Origin: Desulfobotulus mexicanus
GTDB taxonomy: Bacteria > Desulfobacterota > Desulfobacteria > Desulfobacterales > ASO4-4
Direction: 5' to 3'
Assembly: GCF_006175995.1 (NCBI RefSeq)
Contig: NZ_VDMB01000001.1
Location: 291,069-355,068, forward strand
Length of the DNA: 64,000 nucleotides
The notes under the pieces were generated by a model. The model was given only the letters and a program-made list of their open reading frames with translations, had not been told where the DNA came from and made no database searches. The translations under genes and the position numbers were made by a program. How positions within the stretch are numbered: the stretch's first letter is position 1; each line of letters starts with the position of its first letter. Below, in pieces: positions 52,884 to 61,658 of this stretch.

Positions 52884-54482
52884 ATGAATCCTGTTATTGA
52901 ACAAATCCTTTCCATCTGGCGCAGTATGCCCCTTCCAAGAAAAATTATTCTGGGGGCTGTTGTGGTGCTGACCACCATCGGGTTTGCTTCCCTCTTTTTC
53001 ATGGCAAACAGAACTGAATTTGGTGTGCTGTATACCAATCTTTCTGAAAAGGACGCATCAGAGATTGTAGACAAACTTAAAGAGATGCGTGTTCCCTATG
53101 AGCTGGAAGGGGGGGGGAGTGCCATCCGTGTTCCTTCAGGTCAGATCCATGAGACCCGTCTGTCTCTGGCGGGTGAAGGTCTGCCCAAGGGGGGCGGTGT
53201 GGGTTTTGAGGTTTTTGACAAGAGTGATTTCGGAACCACGGAATTTGTGCAGAAACTGAATCTGCAACGGGCTCTGCAGGGAGAGCTGGCACGCACCATC
53301 CGTCAGTTTCAGGAAGTTACCGATGCCAGGGTCATGGTGGTCATGCCCAAGGATTCGGTTTTTATAGAAGAATCCCGGCCACCCAGTGTTTCTGTTCTGT
53401 TACGCCTGAAGCAGGGTGCCGACCTCCCCCAGAGCAAGGTGGAGGCGGTGGTGCATCTGGTGGCGTCCGCCATTCAGGATATGACACCTGAGCTGGTGAC
53501 GGTGGTGGATACCAGAGGACGGGTTCTGTACAGAGGGCACAGTGATGAGGAAAAGCTGGCGGAGCTGGAAAATACCCGGGTGAGAAACCAGGTCCAGTAT
53601 AAAACCATACGGGAAAGGGAGCTGGCCCAGCGCATTGAAAGTCTCCTTGAGCGTGTGGTGGGAAAGGACAGGGCCATTGTAAGGGTCACGGCAGAGATGG
53701 ATTTTTCCCGTGAGGAAATGAGTGAGGAAATTTTTGATCCCAATGAAACCGAAGCCATTTTTGTCCGGAGTCGAAAAAACCTGAATGAGGAAACGGAAAG
53801 ACTGCGTGGCCCTCTTGGCGCCATCTCCAGTGTCAATCCTGTTGTGCCACCGGGAACGGAAGGTGGCCCCCTTGAAACTCTGGAAAAGGGCAGGAAACAG
53901 GATGATGTGGTTAATTATGAATTGAGCAAGCGGGTAAGGACTACGGAAAAACCCTTTGCCGTATTAAGCCGCCTCAGCGTGGCTGCGGTGATTGATGGTC
54001 GTTATGAATGGCAGCGGGATGAAAAGGGAGTAATGACCCGCCGCTATGTGCAGAGAACACCGGAAGAGATGGCGCAGTTTACGGAAGTGGTGAAAAACGC
54101 CATGGGTTTTTCAGAGGCCAGGGGAGATCAGGTGGTGGTGGAATCCTTTGCCTTTAACCCCGATGAAGAACCTCCCATGGATGAAGATCCTCTGACTGGT
54201 CTTGCCCGTTTGCGTAAGGATTATGGGCGTATTGCCGCGAACCTGATTCTTCTGCTAATGCTTTTCCTTTTTGTTCTTAGGCCCATTCATAAAACAGTGA
54301 AGGAAATCCGTGAAGGTGCAGAACCACCTGCCTTGCCGGAAGAACCCGGAAGTCTTCTGGATATTACGGATGAGTCCCTTGAGGAGGATTTGCCTCTGGA
54401 GGAAAAGGCTGTCAAACTGGCTCAGGCGGATCTGGATCGTTCCGCCAATATTCTTAAAGGCTGGCTCCGGGATGAGGAATGA
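52884..54482 (+). CDS. fliF: Flagellar MS-ring protein FliF
   Basis: A 532-residue inner-membrane ring protein with two membrane segments (about 25-45 and 450-470) flanking the periplasmic ring-building domains. Blocks such as VLYTNLSEKDASEIVDKL, FGTTEFVQKLNLQRALQGELARTI and VVMPKDSVFIEE are typical. The C-terminal cytoplasmic tail, rich in Glu and Leu, should bind FliG, encoded 75 bp downstream. Confidence 0.96.
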   Translation: MNPVIEQILSIWRSMPLPRKIILGAVVVLTTIGFASLFFMANRTEFGVLYTNLSEKDASEIVDKLKEMRVPYELEGGGSAIRVPSGQIHETRLSLAGEGLPKGGGVGFEVFDKSDFGTTEFVQKLNLQRALQGELARTIRQFQEVTDARVMVVMPKDSVFIEESRPPSVSVLLRLKQGADLPQSKVEAVVHLVASAIQDMTPELVTVVDTRGRVLYRGHSDEEKLAELENTRVRNQVQYKTIRERELAQRIESLLERVVGKDRAIVRVTAEMDFSREEMSEEIFDPNETEAIFVRSRKNLNEETERLRGPLGAISSVNPVVPPGTEGGPLETLEKGRKQDDVVNYELSKRVRTTEKPFAVLSRLSVAAVIDGRYEWQRDEKGVMTRRYVQRTPEEMAQFTEVVKNAMGFSEARGDQVVVESFAFNPDEEPPMDEDPLTGLARLRKDYGRIAANLILLLMLFLFVLRPIHKTVKEIREGAEPPALPEEPGSLLDITDESLEEDLPLEEKAVKLAQADLDRSANILKGWLRDEE

Positions 54483-54557
54483 TGACACCTGATTATTTTG
54501 GCCGATTCTTTTCTGGTGAGAAAGGTTCGGGGATTTTAAAAAAAGGGGGCATAACAG

Positions 54558-55580
54558 GTGGCAGATAACAAGAAAAAGAGTATGGAAATCACCAAAGGAG
54601 CCCGGAGGGCAGCGATTTTCCTCCTGCTCATGGGAGAAGAATATGCTTCGGAGATGTTCCGGCGGATGAAGCCTGAAGAAATCCGAACAGCAGCCACAGC
54701 CATGGGCAGCATAGACAAGGTGGAGCCTGATGAAATGGAAGAGGTTCTTGCCATGTTTGTGGAAGCCTTTGAGGGCGAGATCAGTCTTTTTGTGGAAGGT
54801 GGTGATTTTTTCAGGAAAACTCTGGAAAAGGCCCTGGGGCCAGAAGCGGCCAGTGCCATCATCAAGGAGATTGAGGATGCCCAGAGGGAAATTCCCTTTG
54901 ACTGGAGTCGCCGCATCAACATCGATACCCTGGCTTCCTATGTGGAAGGTGAGCATCCCCAGACCATTGCCATGATTCTCGCCCATCTGCCACCTGAAGT
55001 TGCTTCGGAAATCATGATGGTGATACCCAATGAGAAAAAGGGAGATATTGCCTATCGTATAGCCTTGCTGGGGCAGGTGCCCGAAGAGGTTGTGAGGGAT
55101 GTGGATACTGCATTGCGCCGGGATCTTGAGCTTGTGGGTGCAAGCCTTGGCAAAACCGGTGGCCTTCAGGTTCTGGTGGATATCCTCAACGGTGTGGACA
55201 AGAGCACCGAAGAGGTGGTCATGGAGCTGATCGAATCTGAGAGTGCTGATATGGCTACGGAAATCCGGGAGCTGATGTTTGTTTTCGAAGATCTGGTCCG
55301 TGTCAGCGACAAGGACATGCGGGAGATTCTCAAAAAAGTGGAGGGCGGCCAGCTTACTCTGGCCCTCAAGGCCACCAGCGAGGATATGCGTCAGAAAATT
55401 CTTGGCAACCTTTCGGCCCGTGCTTCGGAAATGTTGCTGGAGGATCTGGAGGTCATGGGACCTGTGAAACTTTCCGAAGTGGAAGATGCGCAGATGAATA
55501 TTGTCCGTGCTGCTAAAGAGCTGGAGGAGCAGGGAACCATCAGTCTGGGTGGTAAAGGAAAGGACGATATCCTTGTCTGA
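54558..55580 (+). CDS. fliG: Flagellar motor switch protein FliG
   Basis: A 340-residue rotor protein. The N-terminal MS-ring-binding domain (ARRAAIFLLLMGEEYASEMF), the middle EHPQTIAMILAHL motif near 135, the GG-containing linker, and the C-terminal torque helix with charged residues (LMFVFEDLVRVSDKDMREIL) are all present. Start is GTG, with GGGGG about nine bases upstream. It overlaps the TTG start of fliH. Confidence 0.96.
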   Translation: MADNKKKSMEITKGARRAAIFLLLMGEEYASEMFRRMKPEEIRTAATAMGSIDKVEPDEMEEVLAMFVEAFEGEISLFVEGGDFFRKTLEKALGPEAASAIIKEIEDAQREIPFDWSRRINIDTLASYVEGEHPQTIAMILAHLPPEVASEIMMVIPNEKKGDIAYRIALLGQVPEEVVRDVDTALRRDLELVGASLGKTGGLQVLVDILNGVDKSTEEVVMELIESESADMATEIRELMFVFEDLVRVSDKDMREILKKVEGGQLTLALKATSEDMRQKILGNLSARASEMLLEDLEVMGPVKLSEVEDAQMNIVRAAKELEEQGTISLGGKGKDDILV

Positions 55581-56616
55581 TGAGAAAAAAGATAATGCTG
55601 AAGTCTGGCAGCAGATGGATGTGGGGAATCTGAGGAAATTTATCCGGGAGGATATTCCTGTGGTTCCACCTGCTGCACGGAATAAGGAAGCGGAAGATAC
55701 CTTCGAAAGTGTCTATACCCGCAAGCATAGCCCGGAAGAGTCCTTTAAGTCCTTTGGAGACAGATTGCCTCCTGTGACTCCGAAGCAGGATTTTTCAGCC
55801 GGGAGAGCAGCTCGATCAGGAGCTGCAGCAGCGCCACAACCGGGTTTTCAGGATGCCTTTCCCTCAGGTCGGGCAGGTGGGAAAGGGGGCAGCGTACCTT
55901 CTTCCCCACCCCCATTGCAGCAGCCGGATCTTAGGGTTCCGGTTGCTGCAGAGGAAAAACGGTCGGGAGTAACTGATTTTAAAGAGGAGAAAGAAGCAGC
56001 CCGGAAGCAGGGATATGATGAAGGTTTTGCAAAGGGCAGGGAAGAAGGTTACAGCGAAGGTCTTGCAGCAGGCCATGGAGAAGGCTTTGCCTCAGGCCGG
56101 GAAGAGGGCTTGGCCCAGGGATCTGCCGAAGGCTATGATAAAGGATATGATGAAGGCAGGGAGGCGGGCCTTTCCGATCTGGAAGCCCGGTCAGGTGAGC
56201 TGGGACAGCTAATGGCCAGTATGCAGGAACAGTGGGTATTGATTCTGACTCGCTATGAAAAGGAGATAGTTTCCCTTGCCACAGACATTGCAGAAACACT
56301 GGTTCAGGCAACACTTGCCGTGGATAATGCTGTGGTGGAAAGGGCTGTGATTTCTGCCCTTCAACGCCTTCCCGATCCTTTGAAGGTAACGGTGTCCGTT
56401 CATCCGGAGGATTTTCAGCAGGTGGAGATGGCCAGGGAACGTTTTTTTGAGGCTGTGCCGGAACTGCGTCAGCTGGATCTTTCTTCGGATCCGGGTGTGG
56501 GAAGGGGAGGCTGCCGTATCACGGCCGCATCGGGAAGCATACGTGAAGATCTGAGTCAGCGCCTGTCTGTTTTAAAGGAAACCATGATTATGGCTGCGGA
56601 TACTAAGGGGGGCTGA
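55573..56616 (+). CDS. fliH: Flagellar assembly protein FliH
   Basis: A 347-residue regulator of the export ATPase FliI. The N-terminal 130 residues are low-complexity and Pro-rich. A long run of GxxxG-type repeats (GYDEGFAKGREEGYSEGLAA and similar, about residues 150-205) is the FliH hallmark, and the C-terminal stator-like domain follows. I place the start at TTG 55573, preceded by AAAGGA and overlapping the fliG stop; the frame is open further upstream inside fliG but without start support. Confidence 0.9.
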   Translation: MSDEKKDNAEVWQQMDVGNLRKFIREDIPVVPPAARNKEAEDTFESVYTRKHSPEESFKSFGDRLPPVTPKQDFSAGRAARSGAAAAPQPGFQDAFPSGRAGGKGGSVPSSPPPLQQPDLRVPVAAEEKRSGVTDFKEEKEAARKQGYDEGFAKGREEGYSEGLAAGHGEGFASGREEGLAQGSAEGYDKGYDEGREAGLSDLEARSGELGQLMASMQEQWVLILTRYEKEIVSLATDIAETLVQATLAVDNAVVERAVISALQRLPDPLKVTVSVHPEDFQQVEMARERFFEAVPELRQLDLSSDPGVGRGGCRITAASGSIREDLSQRLSVLKETMIMAADTKGG

Positions 56617-56617
56617 G

Positions 56618-57961
56618 ATGGCAGCATCCTTTGATTTCCATATGGATTTTTCCCGTTATCACCGATTGGTCAGGGAGATGCCACCGCCTGCTCCGGAAGG
56701 GCGGGTTGTTCAGGTGGTGGGACTTATTGCCGAGGCCGAGGGCATGGGGCAGGGAATCGGGGGGTTTTGCCGAATTGTTCTGGATGATGGTGGTGATGTT
56801 CTGGCTGAGATTGTTGGTTTCAGGAAAACCAATACCCTCCTCATGCCCTATGGCAGTACCCGCGGTATCCGGCCCGGCAGCCGGGTGATTGTGGAGGCAT
56901 CAAGGCCCCTTGCCCCTGTTGGGGATGCCTATCTGGGCCGTGTCATCGATGGTATGGGCGAACCTCTCGATGGCCTCGGGCCTGTGAAAGCCGATGCTTC
57001 CTATCCCCTTTATGGTAAGCCCATAAATCCCCTGGACAGGGATCCTGTTAAAATCCCAATGGATGTGGGGATCTGTGCCATCAACACCATGATCCCTCTG
57101 GGCAGGGGGCAGCGTGTGGCCATTATGGCAGGTTCCGGTGTGGGGAAAAGTGTACTTATGGGCATGATGACCCGGCATACTGCAGCGGATGTGGTGGTGA
57201 TTGGTCTCGTCGGAGAGCGGGGCCGGGAGGTCAAGGATTTTGTGGAGGATATCCTCGGGGAGGAAGGCCGTAAGAAAGCAGTTGTTATTGCTGCGACTTC
57301 CGATGTTCCGCCCCTGGTGCGCATGCGGGGAGCTTACCTTGCCACCACCATGGCAGAATATTTCAGGGATCAGGGAAAGGATGTGCTGCTGCTGGTGGAT
57401 TCTCTGACCCGATATGCCATGTCCAGCCGGGATGTGGGTCTTGCTGCGGGGGAGCCGCCCACCACCCGTGGTTATACTCCCTCTTTTTTTGTGCAGGTAC
57501 CCATTCTGCTGGAAAGGGCTGGCACGGTAAAGGGCAAGGGGAGCATCACGGGAATTTATACCGTGCTTGTGGAAGGCGATGACATGAATGATCCTGTGGG
57601 GGATACGGTTCGTTCCATTGTGGACGGGCATATTGTGCTTTCCCGGCAGATTGCCAGCCGGGGGCAGTATCCTGCCATTGACGTGCTGGCCAGTGTCAGC
57701 CGTGTGGCAAGGGATGTCAGTCGGCCTGAGAATCTGGCATTGCGGGATCAGGCTGTGCGTATCCTTGCCACCTACAGGGAGGCCGAAGATATGATACAGA
57801 TAGGGGCCTATGTGGACGGGGCCAGCCCTGCCATCGACATTGCCAAGAAAATGGCACCGAAAATACAGGAGTTTCTTCGTCAGCGTGTGGATGTGCGGGT
57901 TACTTCAGAAGATGGCTTTTCCACCCTTGCGGGTATTCTTTCCGGGGATAAAAATCCATGA
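56618..57961 (+). CDS. fliI: Flagellum-specific export ATPase FliI
   Basis: A 447-residue ATPase homologous to the F1 beta subunit. Walker A is GSGVGKS near residue 170, Walker B is VLLLVDSLTRYAMSSRDVGLAAGEPP, and RGYTPSFF-like TRGYTPSFFVQVP is the family block. It powers substrate unfolding for type III export together with FliH and FliJ. It overlaps fliJ by 4 bp. Confidence 0.97.
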   Translation: MAASFDFHMDFSRYHRLVREMPPPAPEGRVVQVVGLIAEAEGMGQGIGGFCRIVLDDGGDVLAEIVGFRKTNTLLMPYGSTRGIRPGSRVIVEASRPLAPVGDAYLGRVIDGMGEPLDGLGPVKADASYPLYGKPINPLDRDPVKIPMDVGICAINTMIPLGRGQRVAIMAGSGVGKSVLMGMMTRHTAADVVVIGLVGERGREVKDFVEDILGEEGRKKAVVIAATSDVPPLVRMRGAYLATTMAEYFRDQGKDVLLLVDSLTRYAMSSRDVGLAAGEPPTTRGYTPSFFVQVPILLERAGTVKGKGSITGIYTVLVEGDDMNDPVGDTVRSIVDGHIVLSRQIASRGQYPAIDVLASVSRVARDVSRPENLALRDQAVRILATYREAEDMIQIGAYVDGASPAIDIAKKMAPKIQEFLRQRVDVRVTSEDGFSTLAGILSGDKNP

Positions 57962-58407
57962 AACGCTTTGTTTTCCGCCTGGAATCTTTGCTTCGTTACC
58001 GGAGTTTTCAGGTAAAACAGGCCCTGCAGGCCCTTATGGTGGTACAGAAGCTGCTGGAAGAGTGTGAGGCAGAGATACTAAAGCTGGGGGAGGATCAGCA
58101 GGCTGCTCTGATATTGCTGGAAAAGGAAACACAGGAAGGGATTTCCGGGGAGCGTTTTCGTCTGCATACGGATTATCTGGCGGATATGGAAATGCGTATG
58201 CTGAAGATGGAGGAAAGAAAAAAGCGTATCCTTTATCAGCTCCGGGAAAAACAGAAGCTGCTGGATCAGGCCCGAATGGCTGAAAAAGCCCTTGAAAACC
58301 TTAAGGAAGGGCAGCGGGAAGCCTATATGAAGGAGATGGATCTCTGGCAGCAGAAAGAGACCGATGATATGGTTTCCATACGCAAAGCCCGGGAGGGCAT
58401 GTCATGA
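57958..58407 (+). CDS. fliJ: Flagellar export chaperone FliJ
   Basis: A 149-residue coiled-coil protein of the export apparatus, entirely helical and rich in Lys, Glu and Leu. The N-terminus (MKRFVFRLESLLRYRSFQVKQ in part) is typical of FliJ. It overlaps both fliI and the next gene by 4 bp. Confidence 0.9.
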   Translation: MKRFVFRLESLLRYRSFQVKQALQALMVVQKLLEECEAEILKLGEDQQAALILLEKETQEGISGERFRLHTDYLADMEMRMLKMEERKKRILYQLREKQKLLDQARMAEKALENLKEGQREAYMKEMDLWQQKETDDMVSIRKAREGMS

Positions 58408-58946
58408 AAAAAGAAAAATTCAGAAGTCTTGTCATGGGCCTTGCTGCTGGTTTTTTATTTACTCCTGTATTCCAGTCGGCCTCTCTGGCAGAGAAAGCCC
58501 CTGAAAAAGAAGCCGTTGTGATCGAGCTGGAAGGGCTGGCAGAAAGGCGGGAGGTGATCCGCAGGGAAATGGATGCCCTGAATGAGGAACGCAGACGCCT
58601 GGCCCAGCTCCGGCGGGAGGTGGAAGAGGAAATTGAGCGTTTGCAGGAGCTGAACCGTCAGGTAGAGGAAGGTCTGGAGCGTCTTGCCAGAAGACGCAGT
58701 GAGGCAGAACGACAGGCTGAAGCCGAAGAGCTGGCCAAGGTGCAGCAGCTGGCCCGTTTTTATGCGGGGATGAGGCCTAATCAGGCTGGGCCCATTTTCG
58801 ATGCCATGGATCCCGATGTGGCCAGGGACATTTTCCGGGAAATGCGGCCCGAGGCGGCGGCAAATATCCTCGGCCGGATGAATGCAGAGAGGGCTGCGGT
58901 GATCAGTCAGAAAATGGCCGAAAGGGATGTGCGGGTCAGGGAGTAG
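58404..58946 (+). CDS. MotE-like periplasmic coiled-coil protein
   Basis: A 180-residue protein with a signal peptide or anchor (about 1-28), a charged coiled coil (about 40-110) and a C-terminal MgtE-N-like/MotE domain (YAGMRPNQAGPIFDAMDPDVARDIFREMRPEAAANILGRMNAERAA). MotE proteins chaperone MotC-type motor components in some bacteria; the exact role here is inferred. It closes the continuous flgB-fliJ run and overlaps the end of a convergent Ig-like gene by 11 bp. Confidence 0.82.
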   Translation: MKKEKFRSLVMGLAAGFLFTPVFQSASLAEKAPEKEAVVIELEGLAERREVIRREMDALNEERRRLAQLRREVEEEIERLQELNRQVEEGLERLARRRSEAERQAEAEELAKVQQLARFYAGMRPNQAGPIFDAMDPDVARDIFREMRPEAAANILGRMNAERAAVISQKMAERDVRVRE

Positions 58947-60000
58947 GATCAGGTTTTACGGTGATTATTTCCGATATTCTTCCCTGCCCTCCGTCGCTGT
59001 CTGTGGCAATCAGAGTGATGGTATGTTCTCCTGCAGGTAGTTGTATCTGTCTCAGTAGACATCCTCTACCTAGTCTGAGAATTTGACTGCTGGAATACCA
59101 TTCAAGATCGTCACATGGGATTTTCCCGTCTTCTCTGTCCCAGGCCTCCCCATGAAAAATTATATACTCAGAAACTGTAGGGGCGTTGGGCTTTATGCTG
59201 AGGATTTTGGGTACGGGCAGGTGGTTGTTTGTGATGTGAATGCTTATGGAATCAGGCTTGCTGGGCATGTTTTGGGAATCCCAAACCGTAAGAGATATGG
59301 TGTGATCACCTTGGGCCAGGGTATTGGCCTGTATTTGAAGTTCAAAGCCTTTTCCAAGCTCTTTTTCATGCCTGCTGGACTTCCATACTAGCTGCTTGGG
59401 TAAAAACATGGCATCTTCTTCATCTTCAGCCGTACCGGAGAATAATATCGTGCTATTTATATGGAAATAACTATCGCTTGCAGGGGAAAGAATTTTTGCT
59501 GTTGGGCGTGTATTGTTGTAGGGGTTGACGGACAGGCTGATTGTTTTACTGTTTGTTGTCCCGTTTTTGCTACGTGCTTCAAGGGTGATTTCATGGGTAC
59601 CCGTTGAAAGCCAGTTAAGCCAGAAGCTGTCACCTGTTCCTATTTGGCCAACAAGATCTGAAGTCCATATAAGCTGTGAACCCTGAAGATAGCTTTTTGT
59701 TTCAGGATCATAGACTTCTCCGCGGAAATAAATGTTACTTCCCTCTTCAAAAAAAGACACTTTGGGTTCATGGATAGTAATCTGGGGTGGCGTTGGTTCA
59801 CTTGGCTGGGGTGCAGGGGGCGCAGGCTTGGAAGAGTCGCCGTCCCCCGTTGCCACAATCAGGGCGAAGCCAAGGGCCATGATGAGAAGAAGCGAGCAAG
59901 ATCTGAGTATGGATAACAGCATTTGCTGAATCCTTTCTTTTGAAAATCCGTTCAAGAAACAGTTTTTTAAAGCTGGTGGAACTTTAATCTGATTTTCCAT
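58936..60000 (-). CDS. Surface/periplasmic protein with tandem Ig-like domains
   Basis: A 354-residue protein. A hydrophobic stretch (about 27-50, LLLIMALGFALIVATG) should anchor or export it, followed by a Pro-rich spacer and three Ig/PKD-like beta repeats (starting near 72, 168 and 265, with recurring FSGTAEDEED, FHGEAWDREDGKI and AGEHTITLIATDSDGGQG motifs). Such repeats usually bind sugars, proteins or surfaces. It is transcribed against the flagellar operon and is more AT-rich than its neighbours. No function is recognised. Confidence 0.68.
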   Translation of the reverse strand: MENQIKVPPALKNCFLNGFSKERIQQMLLSILRSCSLLLIMALGFALIVATGDGDSSKPAPPAPQPSEPTPPQITIHEPKVSFFEEGSNIYFRGEVYDPETKSYLQGSQLIWTSDLVGQIGTGDSFWLNWLSTGTHEITLEARSKNGTTNSKTISLSVNPYNNTRPTAKILSPASDSYFHINSTILFSGTAEDEEDAMFLPKQLVWKSSRHEKELGKGFELQIQANTLAQGDHTISLTVWDSQNMPSKPDSISIHITNNHLPVPKILSIKPNAPTVSEYIIFHGEAWDREDGKIPCDDLEWYSSSQILRLGRGCLLRQIQLPAGEHTITLIATDSDGGQGRISEIITVKPDPTP

Positions 60001-60201
60001 AATGTATGATAGCTAATTTTCTACCCGATATCTGCAATTCAGCTTTACTGACTCGGCTTTAAGATTTCGGGACTGTATCTTTGTCCCTATTTAGTAACAT
60101 TTCGTATGCGGGAAAGAAAAACTTGAATTTTTTTGTTGTTGTCTGTTTGTAAGGATTTTTGCTGCGGGTTGAAGAGGTAAATTAATTAGAAGTGTTATTT
60201 T

Positions 60202-60645
60202 TTAGGATGAATGAATGGTGGAAATTAGCCATGCTGCTGTGCTGCCCAGTATTATACCCATAATATCTATGGGATCAAAGGTTCCGTGGATAAAATAAAG
60301 AGATATGTGATCCAGAACCGGAATGCTTTTCCAGTTTTCCGGTATAAGGGCGGCTGCTTTTTCTCCGTAATACTGACCCGTTTCCATGATAAGTCCCACA
60401 ATTCCCCAGAAGACAGCCCAGAAGCGTAAAGATGCAGCCCTGCCACCGGCAATTCCGGCACTGATAAGAGCCATGCCAAAGGGATGCATTGCATCGGGAA
60501 GCCAGTCTCCCATACTGCCGAACCCTATGCCCTCCACACCATTTCCGAAAACAGAAAAAATACCCACCGGCCTGTCAAGTATGTAGACCAGAGAACCTAT
60601 ACCCAGACTGATTATGCCTGCTAAAATCATCTGCCAGGGTTTCAT
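60202..60645 (-). CDS. Small integral membrane protein, function unknown
   Basis: A 147-residue protein with about four hydrophobic helices (near 5-25, 45-65, 72-92 and 120-142) and no recognised family. The ATG at 60645 follows AGGCCGAAC seven nucleotides after the stop of the lipoprotein gene, indicating co-translation; longer in-frame starts would overlap that gene. The 200 bp downstream (60001-60201) are AT-rich and empty. Confidence 0.65.
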   Translation of the reverse strand: MKPWQMILAGIISLGIGSLVYILDRPVGIFSVFGNGVEGIGFGSMGDWLPDAMHPFGMALISAGIAGGRAASLRFWAVFWGIVGLIMETGQYYGEKAAALIPENWKSIPVLDHISLYFIHGTFDPIDIMGIILGSTAAWLISTIHSS

Positions 60646-60652
60646 GTTCGGC

Positions 60653-61300
60653 CTATTGTGTGGACATGATGGCACCGCCTGCGGCTCCTGCTGCGGCAGC
60701 TGTACCCATGGTCCTATATATGACTGCATCCGTTGATCCCGTAAGAATTCCGGCGGCTCCGCCAGCTATAGCACCCAGAGAAGCTCCGGCAAGGGCCCCT
60801 GCCAGCACGCGTGAAAGTTCTGAACCATGGTAGAATTTGAGCTGCCTGGGGTGGATAAAGACAACTACCCTTGTGGTGGCAATGCCGTCTTCGTAGCTAA
60901 GCTCATAGTTTCTTGCACCCCGGAGATAGGCATTGGTTTCACTTATTACCATATCCTGCCGGATGGTGTTGTGCCCGGCTTCCGTGTACACCTGCATGAT
61001 GGTGCCGGCCAGGCGTTCGGATAATTGACGGTAGCCGTCAATGACCGCAGCACGTTCCGCCATCAGGCGTCTTTGCTGGGGAGATCCGGTTTCAGGAGCC
61101 AGGCCTTTTCCGATGACCGCCACCTGTATCGTATTGGCAGCTTCTTCCGGTTCCATGCCCGGAATGAAATTATGGCGGTACATTTTAGGTTCCTTGTATT
61201 TAAGAACCTGATGGCCTGTGATACCACAGCCCGTCAGAAAGACAAGGGCAGGCAGCAGGATAATTATTAAACAGGTATGGGTACGGTGGAAGATCTTCAT
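60653..61300 (-). CDS. Lipoprotein with LPP20/FlgP-like domain and glycine zipper
   Basis: A 215-residue protein. The lipobox LVFLTGC near residue 20 predicts lipid modification. The region AERAAVIDGYRQLSERLAGTIM is the LPP20-type motif found in the flagellar outer-membrane proteins FlgP and FlgT-like families. The C-terminus is a glycine-zipper (ALAGASLGAIAGGAAGILTGS) suggesting membrane insertion. The start follows AGGTG; an upstream in-frame ATG at 61393 is unlikely. Although inside the flagellar locus, its link to motility is an inference. Confidence 0.72.
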   Translation of the reverse strand: MKIFHRTHTCLIIILLPALVFLTGCGITGHQVLKYKEPKMYRHNFIPGMEPEEAANTIQVAVIGKGLAPETGSPQQRRLMAERAAVIDGYRQLSERLAGTIMQVYTEAGHNTIRQDMVISETNAYLRGARNYELSYEDGIATTRVVVFIHPRQLKFYHGSELSRVLAGALAGASLGAIAGGAAGILTGSTDAVIYRTMGTAAAAGAAGGAIMSTQ

Positions 61301-61566
61301 GGTCACCTCTTCAGCTTCGTTGTTGAACGGAAAAAACGGTTTACAACGGGCAGGATTTTCCGTTGGTAACACATTAAGCATGAAGTGTGCCATGGCCTCA
61401 TGTTTGGTAGGCTCTGTTCCTTACCTGCCGGGAGGATATGTATCCGGCTTTTTTTTCCGGGTTGCGGAGGAAAGATTTGCCTTTTTTGTTTCAGCAGCGG
61501 CATAAAGATTGTAGTGTCAGTCATATTAATCTTTTTAAATCAAGGCCTTTCTCCTTTTTTGAGGGG

Positions 61567-61582
61567 TGGCACATGGATTGCT
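61567..61582 (+). promoter_or_regulatory. Sigma54 promoter of the fliK-flgD operon
   Basis: TGGCAC, 5-nt spacer, TTGCT: a perfect -24/-12 element 77 nt before the fliK ATG. Its presence rules out the GTG at 61566 as the fliK start. The stretch from 61301 to 61560 holds no gene and no repeat element. Confidence 0.9.
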
Positions 61583-61658
61583 AAAAGAAAAACAGGCAAG
61601 CTTCGGGATCCTGTTTGTTTTGGTCAGAGATCTTTTACCCGGAAGAAAGGAAGCCCCC

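Noticed and set aside
61566-61658. Upstream GTG start for fliK
   Set aside because: A perfect sigma54 promoter covers 61567-61582; the ATG at 61659 has AGGAAG before it.
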